The translations under genes and the position numbers were made by a program. The notes under the pieces were generated by a model. The model was not told where the DNA came from. It did not search any database and saw only the letters and a list, made by a program, of their open reading frames with translations. Positions 1 to 6,319 of a DNA stretch of 41,665 nt are shown piece by piece; positions within the stretch are counted from its first letter, which is position 1, and the number at the start of each line of letters is the position of its first letter. Source of the stretch: an uncultured Clostridia bacterium (GTDB taxonomy: Bacteria > Bacillota > Clostridia > Oscillospirales > CAG-272); contig CAJGEA010000003.1 of the NCBI GenBank assembly GCA_904502015.1, forward strand, positions 1 through 41,665. Reading direction: 5' to 3'.

Positions 1-114
1 CAGGTCGCCGTTGTAGCCCTGGTTCAGGGTAACACCAACTTCGTTTGCGGCCTCCATCTTGAACTGGTTGAGAGCCTTCTTTGCCTCGGGAACGAGTGCC
101 TTGTTGCTTGCCAT
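1..114 (-). CDS. Alpha/beta-type small acid-soluble spore protein, 5' part only
   Basis: Reading leftwards from the ATG at 114, the frame gives MASNKALVPEAKKALNQFKM followed by EAANEVGV and GYNGDL. These are the hallmark segments of alpha/beta SASPs (LVPEAxxAL, E(I/V)A.E.GV, GYxGDL). SASPs coat spore DNA and protect it from UV and heat, and are degraded by the GPR protease at germination. The start is supported by an AGAGGAG ribosome binding site a few bases upstream. About 38 codons are visible; the C-terminal third (the GS.GG.MV part) lies outside the window. Spore genes of this kind are normally driven by sigma-G in the forespore; I could not identify a convincing sigma-G promoter in the short upstream region. 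Confidence 0.93.
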   Translation of the reverse strand, partial: MASNKALVPEAKKALNQFKMEAANEVGVTLNQGYNGDL

Positions 115-186
115 AATCGTGACTCCTCTGTTTGAAAATGCAATTTTGAAATCTATATCTATATCATCGAGAGCGTGCGACGGGCG

Positions 187-226
187 CAAAAGTACCGACG
201 GCCGCTGCCGTCGGTGCTTTTGTGCC
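187..226. terminator. Hairpin with T-rich flanks, possible bidirectional terminator
   Basis: A 9-bp GC-rich stem (194-202 with 207-215, loop CGCT) is extended by A-rich and T-rich flanks (GCAAAAG on the left, GCTTTTGTG on the right). It lies upstream of the SASP gene, so it would stop transcription arriving from either side. The flank GCTTTTGTG recurs at the hairpin 8394-8438 near the decayed SASP copy. Confidence 0.6.
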
Positions 227-456
227 AACGGATCAGCTCCTCGTATTTGCCGCGCCTTGTGTCTGCGCGTTCTCTGCTATTATTGTGAGCGGATTTTTCA
301 GCGATATGAATGGAAAAATGTCACATTTTTATGCCATTCCGCAATTTGAAAAAGGCGCTTCAGGCGCAGTGCCGTACCGTGCAGCATCGTATACCGTAAA
401 TGCCAAAAGCAAAAATGAAAATTCAGAAGCAAACATTTTTAAAAAAACAAAGGCTC

Positions 457-485
457 TTGAAATAAAACGAAAAATATGATATACT
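457..485 (+). promoter_or_regulatory. Sigma-A type promoter for the protease-like gene
   Basis: TTGAAA (457-462), a 17-bp spacer, then TATACT (480-485). This is a close match to consensus. It leaves a leader of roughly 100 bases before the ATG at 594. Confidence 0.65.
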
Positions 486-593
486 GCTTGTGTCAGATCA
501 ATGGGGGCACGCAACATAGATAAATTCAAAAAACGCCGTTGATAGCTTGAAGTATGCTATTCAGAAAATTCATTATAAACGGGCAGGTATAAA

Positions 594-1646
594 ATGAGAG
601 AAGATGATTTCCGTAGATTCCTAGAAGAATATCCTACAATTACGAGTTTTAAAGTGGTCGAAGATTATGTGAGTCATTGCAGAGTGATGGAATCAAAATT
701 AACGAAGCTTGATGTGATTGCAGGAAATCGCACAGAAGAACTCGCCGCCTTGGAAAAAGCCAAGGAAAAGGGTTACGGATACTGTCGTGCGCTGGGACTC
801 TATTTTGAGTTTGCTCGTGAGCATCCATGCGCGCATACTTCGTGTTGGGAACCTATGAGCCGATATTTTTACCGTCTGTCCGTCGACATGCCACCTGACG
901 ATTATTTTGATATTATTTCTGAAATGGAAAGCGAATACGAATGCATTTTAGGTTTCGGCAGAGATGAGTTTTTCGCCAAAGCTTGCAGAGAACGCATTGA
1001 GCGCATTCCCGTTATCCTCAGCCCGAAAATCAAAAAGAAAACCTACAAGGCAAACGAAGTTGAAATTGCCAAGCAAATTTGTGAGCTTGCTCAAAAAAAG
1101 CATGGAGATATTCATGAGCAAGAGATTCTGGCAATTTTGAAAAAGCTGAAAAGCGTTACTTCTACAATACTTGGTGAATTTATAAAAGCTGAGGAACCGT
1201 ACATTATTCTGTATTATAAGGCCATAGGCGGAAAAACCTCGGAAGAAAAGATTGCGGGACTCGCCAAAACACTTGCTCACGAGTATTTGCACTATATGGA
1301 GTACAGATATTGCTTGTCAAAGGGCGTTGTTTCATCGGAAAATAAAAAGCTGAGCGAAGCAATGGCGGATTTCTTTGGTGTACTACATATATTGAAGTGT
1401 AAATATTACGCGGCTCGTGAAAAAGAAACGGTTGCGGAAGATCGATATGATGATTGGAATCGAAAATTCGGAACAAGTTGGCCCTATGCAGATGCATTAC
1501 ATTTTTATACTGTTGACGGCATTGGCATGGGGTTCTCTACGGAGTATGCTGATTACGATGATTTCGGCAGTGTGGAAAAGCTGCGCGAGGTTTTTGGCAA
1601 CAGTCATGATCCCGACGTGGCATATACCCTTTTATCGGAAGAATAA
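594..1646 (+). CDS. HEXXH metallopeptidase-like protein of unknown family
   Basis: A 350-aa soluble protein with no signal peptide or membrane segment. It carries a zincin-type motif HEYLH at residues 229-233, followed about 22 residues later by SEAMADF (E255), which is the spacing and form expected of a gluzincin third ligand (HExxH...ExxA). This suggests a Zn-dependent peptidase or a protein derived from one. The N-terminal 150 residues are rich in charged residues and aromatics and resemble nothing I can name. It has its own promoter (457-485) and its own terminator (1674-1705), so it is a single-gene unit. The start is chosen because an in-frame ATG follows a weak GGCAGG site. Its base composition looks AT-richer than the polysaccharide locus, consistent with acquired DNA. 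Peptidase activity is inferred from the motif only. Confidence 0.75.
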   Translation: MREDDFRRFLEEYPTITSFKVVEDYVSHCRVMESKLTKLDVIAGNRTEELAALEKAKEKGYGYCRALGLYFEFAREHPCAHTSCWEPMSRYFYRLSVDMPPDDYFDIISEMESEYECILGFGRDEFFAKACRERIERIPVILSPKIKKKTYKANEVEIAKQICELAQKKHGDIHEQEILAILKKLKSVTSTILGEFIKAEEPYIILYYKAIGGKTSEEKIAGLAKTLAHEYLHYMEYRYCLSKGVVSSENKKLSEAMADFFGVLHILKCKYYAAREKETVAEDRYDDWNRKFGTSWPYADALHFYTVDGIGMGFSTEYADYDDFGSVEKLREVFGNSHDPDVAYTLLSEE

Positions 1647-1673
1647 CACAATGTATATGAGGTAGTCTGATTA

Positions 1674-1705
1674 AAAAGCGACTCGGAGAAATCCGGGTCG
1701 CTTTT
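1674..1705 (+). terminator. Rho-independent terminator
   Basis: AAAAGCGACTCGGA (1674-1687), loop GAAA, then TCCGGGTCGCTTTT (1692-1705): a 14-bp stem with one G-T pair, ending in a T run. It closes the protease-like gene. Confidence 0.85.
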
Positions 1706-1754
1706 CATATGGTTATTTTACAGAAAACGATCTTTTTTTTGAGTTCAAAAATAA

Positions 1755-1774
1755 TTTAGGGAAAATTCCCTAAA
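1755..1774. promoter_or_regulatory. Perfect palindrome beside promoter, candidate operator
   Basis: TTTAGGGAA (1755-1763), two bases AA, then TTCCCTAAA (1766-1774), a perfect inverted repeat with 9-bp arms. It ends four bases before the -35 box at 1779. The position suits a repressor or activator site. The arms are too AT-rich and lack a T run, so a terminator is unlikely. Confidence 0.55.
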
Positions 1775-1778
1775 ACTA

Positions 1779-1807
1779 TTGATGAGCAGGGAAATATATG
1801 CTATAAT
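1779..1807 (+). promoter_or_regulatory. Sigma-A type promoter for the small-protein pair and probably the island operon
   Basis: TTGATG (1779-1784), 17-bp spacer, TATAAT (1802-1807). It lies 85 bases upstream of the ATG at 1893 and directly after the palindrome at 1755-1774. Confidence 0.7.
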
Positions 1808-1892
1808 GTGAGCGTAATGTAAGGAATCATGCCATGTTTGTATGATTTGCAAGAGAAATATCACGTATTTTATCATGATCATGGGGGGTACT

Positions 1893-2447
1893 ATGGATAG
1901 TAAATTAGATGCTTTGATTCAAAAATACAGCCTCGGAAAAACAATCAAGGACCGTAAGATAGCGCTTAAACTCAAATATGTAAAGGAATTATACGAGGCG
2001 TGCGGAAGCTCCGAGGAACTCCCCCTTTTGGCCGAGATCGTTGATAATTTCTGTGAGATCCTTGAGAGCGTGCAGCCTGTTGACACCGCCAAGATAGATG
2101 CCATTCCGTGGACGCCCTATGAATTCTCGTTCACCGACGAGTTTCGGTCGGACGAGGAGTTTTTCAAGGTGTTTCGGATCTATTTCAGCGACCGCCACGC
2201 CGAAAGCACGATAACGGACTACATCAACCGCATAAAAACCTTTAGAAACAAGTATGCAAGGACGTATCTGGAGAACTTTTACGGAGAAAGCTACATTTAT
2301 GACTATGACAATGTGGAGGTGGGGCATATTTACGATGCCCTTGAGTATATTCTTGCCACCTTCAAGCCCAAAACCAAGACGGAACTGAATATATATTCCG
2401 CGTTGAAGAAATTAAACGAATATAAACATCACAGAGAGCAATCGTGA
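1893..2447 (+). CDS. Small protein with possible SAM-like (integrase N-terminal-like) helical domain
   Basis: 184 aa, charged, without membrane segments. I place the start at the ATG at 1893 because a GGGGGG stretch sits just before it; a longer reading from 1842 has no ribosome binding site. The C-terminal half contains the pattern F..YF..RHAESTITDYINRI followed by a helical stretch (about residues 90-180). This resembles the helical core-binding (SAM-like) domain found at the N-terminus of tyrosine recombinases, where a Ti..Y...i..f pattern is common. No catalytic recombinase domain follows. The next gene's C-terminus has the same pattern, so the two may be paralogous partners. Its stop at 2445-2447 lies 14 bases before the next gene's ATG, implying cotranscription. 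Function is unknown. Confidence 0.7.
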   Translation: MDSKLDALIQKYSLGKTIKDRKIALKLKYVKELYEACGSSEELPLLAEIVDNFCEILESVQPVDTAKIDAIPWTPYEFSFTDEFRSDEEFFKVFRIYFSDRHAESTITDYINRIKTFRNKYARTYLENFYGESYIYDYDNVEVGHIYDALEYILATFKPKTKTELNIYSALKKLNEYKHHREQS

Positions 2448-2461
2448 AAAGGAGAGGGATC

Positions 2462-3052
2462 ATGGGGACTGTAAGACATAAGCTTTTGGGAACAGCAAAG
2501 ATCATTTGCAGAGAGGGAGATCTTATTACCATCAAATATGATAAGAGTGGGGAAGAGGCTGTTATTAAATTCCCGGAAGCCTTCACCAATTCGCTTCAGC
2601 TCTTTGAAATCGATTCCGAGCTTCAGCGCGAGGTTGATGCGTTCGTCGAGGCAAGGAGAGAGGCAACGCGTGCCTTACGAGCAGAAAAAGAGGCGGAGCA
2701 AGCCGCGGCAAGTACGCATCACAGCGGCACAAGACGCACCGGCAGAACCTATACGAGGGTTCAGCTTACGGGCGATTACGAAAAAGACTTTGAGAGCTTC
2801 ATGTTGAGAAACGGCTATAGCGAAAAGACCGAGAATGATACCAAGAGCACGATTTATTCTTACGTGAATGCGGTGAAATCAGTTATGAACGACGAGGGCC
2901 TTACGTGGGAGGATTTGTATCGTGGGATTTCCGTTGTCGCGTCCGACTATGACGTTGGCGGCGCAAAAGCGGATATTGGCAGCAGAGGAAACCGTACGGT
3001 TATCAATGCGCTTCGGAGATTTGAGGATTTTGTAAACCATTCAACACCGTAA
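2462..3052 (+). CDS. Two-domain small protein: HK.LG-type beta domain plus SAM-like helical domain
   Basis: 196 aa. The ATG at 2462 is preferred over an earlier GTG because the sequence AAAAGGAGAGGG lies right before it. Residues about 1-60 (GTVRHKLLGTAKI... ending FPEAFTNSLQLFE) match a small beta-rich domain common in Firmicutes hypothetical proteins, of the form HK..G.G.i.....i.V.F....k.F.FP.AF. Residues 60-95 form a charged, probably coiled helix. The C-terminal part (about 110-195: GYSEKTENDTKSTIYSYVNA, ending NALRRFEDFVN) has the same SAM-like integrase-N-terminal-like pattern as the preceding gene. I see no catalytic residues. The pair could bind DNA or act as adaptors for the downstream genes; that is inference. 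Confidence 0.7.
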   Translation: MGTVRHKLLGTAKIICREGDLITIKYDKSGEEAVIKFPEAFTNSLQLFEIDSELQREVDAFVEARREATRALRAEKEAEQAAASTHHSGTRRTGRTYTRVQLTGDYEKDFESFMLRNGYSEKTENDTKSTIYSYVNAVKSVMNDEGLTWEDLYRGISVVASDYDVGGAKADIGSRGNRTVINALRRFEDFVNHSTP

Positions 3053-3148
3053 AACAATCGGGATGTTTGGCGTGCTATGTCCCCAAACGAGTACATAAAT
3101 AGGTGTATAATATGCTTAACACATAGTGAAAAAGGAGATCGGTCTAGC

Positions 3149-4735
3149 ATGAAAAAAATCATCGCAATAACAGGTTCATTCAATCCCGTAACCGTTGCTC
3201 ATTACAAAATTCTTTCCGACGCGGTGGAAAAATTCAACGCGGACGAGGGCATATTCATCGCGGTGGACGATAAGTATCTCGTGCGGAAGGCATTGCTGAA
3301 AACGACGCCGCCCTCGAATTTTATGTTGCCCGAGACCTTGCGCGGTGACATGCTGCGTTCTCTCTCCGAGGAGAACCCCAAGCTTCGTTACTGGGGCGTG
3401 GAGCTTGGCGGCGTATATTCCAATACCTACAAAACCCTTCTGAAGCTGATGAAGGACAAACGGAAGGAATACCCCGGCGAGGAGATCCGGCTCTACTTCC
3501 TCTTTGGCGCGGACAAGCTGAGGAACATACCCCATTGGACGGATGCCGAGGCGATGTCCGCGCTTTGCGAGTATCTCGTCTACGCCCGCCATTTTGATCT
3601 GGATCGGGTAATTTCGAGTGATCCCTTCCTCGCCGCGCGCCGTGACAGAATCCATCTGCTTCAGGTCGAGAACGCGGATCTCGAGGACGTCAGCTCTACC
3701 GAGGTGCGCCGCCGCTTTTTCGCGGGTGAGGATTACGCCGACCTTATGAACGAGGGTCCGCACCGCCTGATGCAAACGCGCTCTCCCTCGGACTTCAAGC
3801 CCGTATCCGATGAGGATATCATCAAGGCCCACCTGCTGTACGACGGCCGATTCGGCGCAAACGCCGCCCGCCTGAAGGTTTTTAAGGCCAACGCCAAGCT
3901 CTTCGGTGAGTGGCCGAGCTACCTCGGTGACCGTGACGCGCACCGCGCGGCGAAGGCGTACAAGAGCGAATTTACGGTTGACGTGCCCGAGCTGCCGACC
4001 GAAACCGTGACCGACTGCGTCAACGCCGACTGCGCCGACGTGGCAAAATCCATGCTGGACGAGGGCCTGAATCCCGCGATCCTGAACCTCGCTTCCAGAG
4101 TTTCCCCCTGCGGCGGGTATCACAAGGGTACGTCCGCCCAGGAGGAGTGCCTGAGCCAGATGTCCACACTCTCTCAGTCCCTCTACGCCTTCGGAAGCCC
4201 CAAGTACAAGCACATTCGTGAGGCGGGCATCCCCCTTGTTCCCGACGTATATCCGCTGGACGTTCGCTTTGGCGGTGTCTACTCTCCGTGCGTGACCTTC
4301 TTCCGTCACAACGCCGACTCTTACTACGCGCTGCGGGATCAGACCTTTGATTGCGCCATCGTCACGGTAGCGTCGCTTTCCAACCGCGAGAAGAACAGCT
4401 TTGCGAACGATGAAAGATTCTATTTCGACGACGCGGGCTGTCTGACCGAGGAGGGCAGGGCCATCGAGGCGAACAAGATCCGTACCATCTTCCGCATCGC
4501 CCTTGAAAACGGTCACGACAGTATGGTGTTGGGCGCTTTCGGGTGCGGCGTGTTCCGTCTGCACTCCGACGAGGTCGCAGGTCTGTTCAAGAGCGTTTTG
4601 AACGAGCCTGAGTTCAAAAACCACTTTAGTAAGCTCGTTTTTGCCATCTACGAGGGTAAGCCCTCCTCCCGCCGCCGCGATCCCATCGGGCGAGATGGAA
4701 AATACGCGCCCTTCTACGAGATTTTCGGGGCGTAA
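3149..4735 (+). CDS. Fusion of nicotinamide-nucleotide adenylyltransferase and PARG-type ADP-ribose hydrolase
   Basis: 528 aa, cytoplasmic. Residues 1 to about 220 are an NMNAT-like nucleotidyltransferase: GSFNPVTVAH (9-18) is the nucleotide-binding T/HxxH motif in the GSFNPiT..H form, and SSTEVR (182-187) is the second family motif. Residues about 240-520 match the microbial PARG/TIGR02452 (DUF2263-like) family: SPCGGYHKGTSAQEE (319-333) corresponds to the signature GGG-x(6-8)-QEE, with the first glycine replaced by cysteine and the catalytic QEE kept, and LGAFGCGVF (about 461-469) matches the second signature. One half would make NAD from NMN and ATP; the other would remove or bind ADP-ribose. 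The ATG at 3149 follows AAAAAGGAG; an upstream in-frame extension lacks a ribosome site. It leads the run of genes to 8343. Confidence 0.87.
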   Translation: MKKIIAITGSFNPVTVAHYKILSDAVEKFNADEGIFIAVDDKYLVRKALLKTTPPSNFMLPETLRGDMLRSLSEENPKLRYWGVELGGVYSNTYKTLLKLMKDKRKEYPGEEIRLYFLFGADKLRNIPHWTDAEAMSALCEYLVYARHFDLDRVISSDPFLAARRDRIHLLQVENADLEDVSSTEVRRRFFAGEDYADLMNEGPHRLMQTRSPSDFKPVSDEDIIKAHLLYDGRFGANAARLKVFKANAKLFGEWPSYLGDRDAHRAAKAYKSEFTVDVPELPTETVTDCVNADCADVAKSMLDEGLNPAILNLASRVSPCGGYHKGTSAQEECLSQMSTLSQSLYAFGSPKYKHIREAGIPLVPDVYPLDVRFGGVYSPCVTFFRHNADSYYALRDQTFDCAIVTVASLSNREKNSFANDERFYFDDAGCLTEEGRAIEANKIRTIFRIALENGHDSMVLGAFGCGVFRLHSDEVAGLFKSVLNEPEFKNHFSKLVFAIYEGKPSSRRRDPIGRDGKYAPFYEIFGA

Positions 4736-4762
4736 CGCCTCAGAAAGGAACGGTTAACGGTC

Positions 4763-5587
4763 ATGGAAAACAAAAACATACTTCTGCTTCGCCATCACCC
4801 GATGAACGTGTATTTTACCAATTCCTTTTACACGAGCCAGACCGAGGACGATCTGGCCGCTTACGAGATTTTTGACGTCACCTCCCGCATTACGCGAAAC
4901 AAGGAATTCATGGCACGGCACCCGCGCTTTGCGCGGGAGCTGTCCCCCTTTTACGCGGGCCCCGTGACGTCGGCAGACGGTGTGACGGCGCATAGCTTTG
5001 AGATCTTTTGGCAGTGCGGCAAGGTGTACCCCTGCCACGACGATAACGGCAAGCCCAACGCCGCCTATTTTGAGTGGAGAAATTACTTCTACGCCCAGAC
5101 CGAGTGTACCAAGGATCTTATGCGCCACACCTGCAAGAGCATCGGATACGAGCATAAGGATGCCCGCTATTTCGCGCACTTTGATAGGGAAACAGGGGAG
5201 TATATCCCGCTCGGTTACGTGGAAGCCCGTAAAAAGGTGTATTTCCCCATGTACGCGAAATTGATCCACAACACCGAGTCGTTTCAGTACCTGAAATCCC
5301 TTGTGGACGGCGGCAAGAAGATCGCCCTCGTGGACTTCGACGCCTGCAACTACAACGAGCCCTGCGCCATGCGGAAGGAGTACGCCGCTTATGCAAGCAA
5401 ATGCAAAAAGAATAAGGCGGCTCCTACCCTTACCGAAACCGATTTTTTGAGGATCACGTCGCTCCGCGCGCTGGTAAACGCACCGTTTATGAAGGTGGGG
5501 CACGGCTGTGTGATCAAGGCGCTCCTTCAGGGCGACCTTGAGATCGTGGACGGGGAGGTGGTTGACCGCGCGGGAATTTTAGTGTGA
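4763..5587 (+). CDS. DUF6939-like protein, function unknown
   Basis: 274 aa, cytoplasmic, preceded by AGAAAGGA and lying 27 bases after the NMNAT-PARG gene. The segments YEIFDVTSR (about 34-42), SPFYAGPVTS, a W-containing block (EIFWQCGKVYP, about 81-91), EARKKVYFPMYAKLI (about 157-171), ALVDFDACNYNE (about 192-203) and KVGHGCVIKALLQG near the C-terminus follow, as I remember it, the order of conserved blocks in the uncharacterised DUF6939 family (DVTSkg, SPF.P...P, E.iWqgLKv, ARr..y.P.Y, .LlDy.tN.D, PLSHA). Family assignment is by eye and may be wrong. Tight coupling to an NMNAT-PARG fusion suggests a role in NAD or ADP-ribose chemistry, or a partner protein of it. No membrane segment is visible. 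Confidence 0.6.
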   Translation: MENKNILLLRHHPMNVYFTNSFYTSQTEDDLAAYEIFDVTSRITRNKEFMARHPRFARELSPFYAGPVTSADGVTAHSFEIFWQCGKVYPCHDDNGKPNAAYFEWRNYFYAQTECTKDLMRHTCKSIGYEHKDARYFAHFDRETGEYIPLGYVEARKKVYFPMYAKLIHNTESFQYLKSLVDGGKKIALVDFDACNYNEPCAMRKEYAAYASKCKKNKAAPTLTETDFLRITSLRALVNAPFMKVGHGCVIKALLQGDLEIVDGEVVDRAGILV

Positions 5588-5605
5588 GGTATAGGGTGAA
5601 AAATT

Positions 5606-6319
5606 TTGTTGTATCGCATTACCGCGCGCGACAATTTTCCCTATGCTCAGTTTTACAAGGGAGCCTTTGCCTACGCGGATCAGGTTAACAATTCGCACTT
5701 GCCCTTCGTGACGGGGGTGCAGCAGCTGTCTTCTTTCCAATTAAACGCGCCTATCGTGGCGGGCAAGCCCTTTTTTGCCTTTTCCAAGCATTACTTCGAT
5801 ATTCTGCAGGATATCCGTAACAACGATAAGTACGAGGGTTATTTTATCAATGACAACGATATAGTCAAGACCTTGAACCTCCGCGCGTATACGAACGGAG
5901 TGGGCAATCGGATTACAAGATTGCTGTTCAATACGGCGATCCTCTTGTATGTGGATCGGTTCTGTCCAAGCGCGCCTGCCCAGACCGATCTGGAGCTACT
6001 GGATCACTTTACCATCTTAGCCTTTGTGTGGGCGTATTCCTTGCGTGCCCAATACTATAACGTTGGTTGGCTTGTTGCTCAGAATTATGTCATGGGAACC
6101 TCCGCGAAGGAGGTCCTGAATTCCTTTAATCTTTACAAACTGATCGCAGACGCCGACTCGCCTGTCTCCCTGCAGAGCGAGCTGACAGGGAAGCTTGTCC
6201 CCCTACCCGATCACCGTGTTGTTGCCAAGAAGGACAATGTAGAAGCGGTTGAGGACGGAGTCCACCAAAATTATCTGTACTTTTTCGATAAGTACAAGTT
6301 CAGGACGGTCAAAAAATGA
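5606..6319 (+). CDS. DUF262-family protein lacking its N-terminal half (possibly truncated)
   Basis: 237 aa from a TTG at 5606 (or the TTG at 5609), with a plausible AGGGTGA ribosome site 8 bases before; an in-frame TGA at 5597 blocks any further extension. The pattern APIVAGKPFFAFSKHYFDIL (about 49-68), then NGVGNRITRLLFNTAILLYV, FVWAYSLRAQYYNVGWL and NYVMG...NSFNLYK looks to me like the helical C-terminal half of the shorter DUF262 proteins that often sit directly in front of a larger DUF262/DUF1524 partner. The expected N-terminal DUF262 core, with its YQR..W and DGQQR motifs, is missing, and upstream DNA encodes the DUF6939-like gene instead. It may be a degraded remnant, or a stand-alone partner subunit. 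It overlaps the next gene by four bases (ATGA), so translational coupling is likely. Confidence 0.65.
   Translation: MLYRITARDNFPYAQFYKGAFAYADQVNNSHLPFVTGVQQLSSFQLNAPIVAGKPFFAFSKHYFDILQDIRNNDKYEGYFINDNDIVKTLNLRAYTNGVGNRITRLLFNTAILLYVDRFCPSAPAQTDLELLDHFTILAFVWAYSLRAQYYNVGWLVAQNYVMGTSAKEVLNSFNLYKLIADADSPVSLQSELTGKLVPLPDHRVVAKKDNVEAVEDGVHQNYLYFFDKYKFRTVKK

Larger units (their letters stand above)
115..593. other. Intergenic region between SASP gene and accessory island
   Basis: No credible gene is seen here; the short frames present have no ribosome binding site and no recognisable protein character. The stretch holds the SASP leader, a strong hairpin (187-226) and a sigma-A promoter (457-485) pointing right. 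The part from about 300 to 480 is visibly AT-rich. Confidence 0.6.

Noticed and set aside
1893..3052. Integrase or recombinase gene of the island
   Set aside because: Only the SAM-like helical pattern is visible. No R...HxxR...Y catalytic domain or serine-recombinase motif is present, so these are not called integrases and no attachment sites were identified.
3176..4624. 482-aa open frame antisense to the NMNAT-PARG gene
   Set aside because: The plus strand carries two recognisable enzyme domains with motifs. The antisense protein has none and its start lacks a ribosome site.
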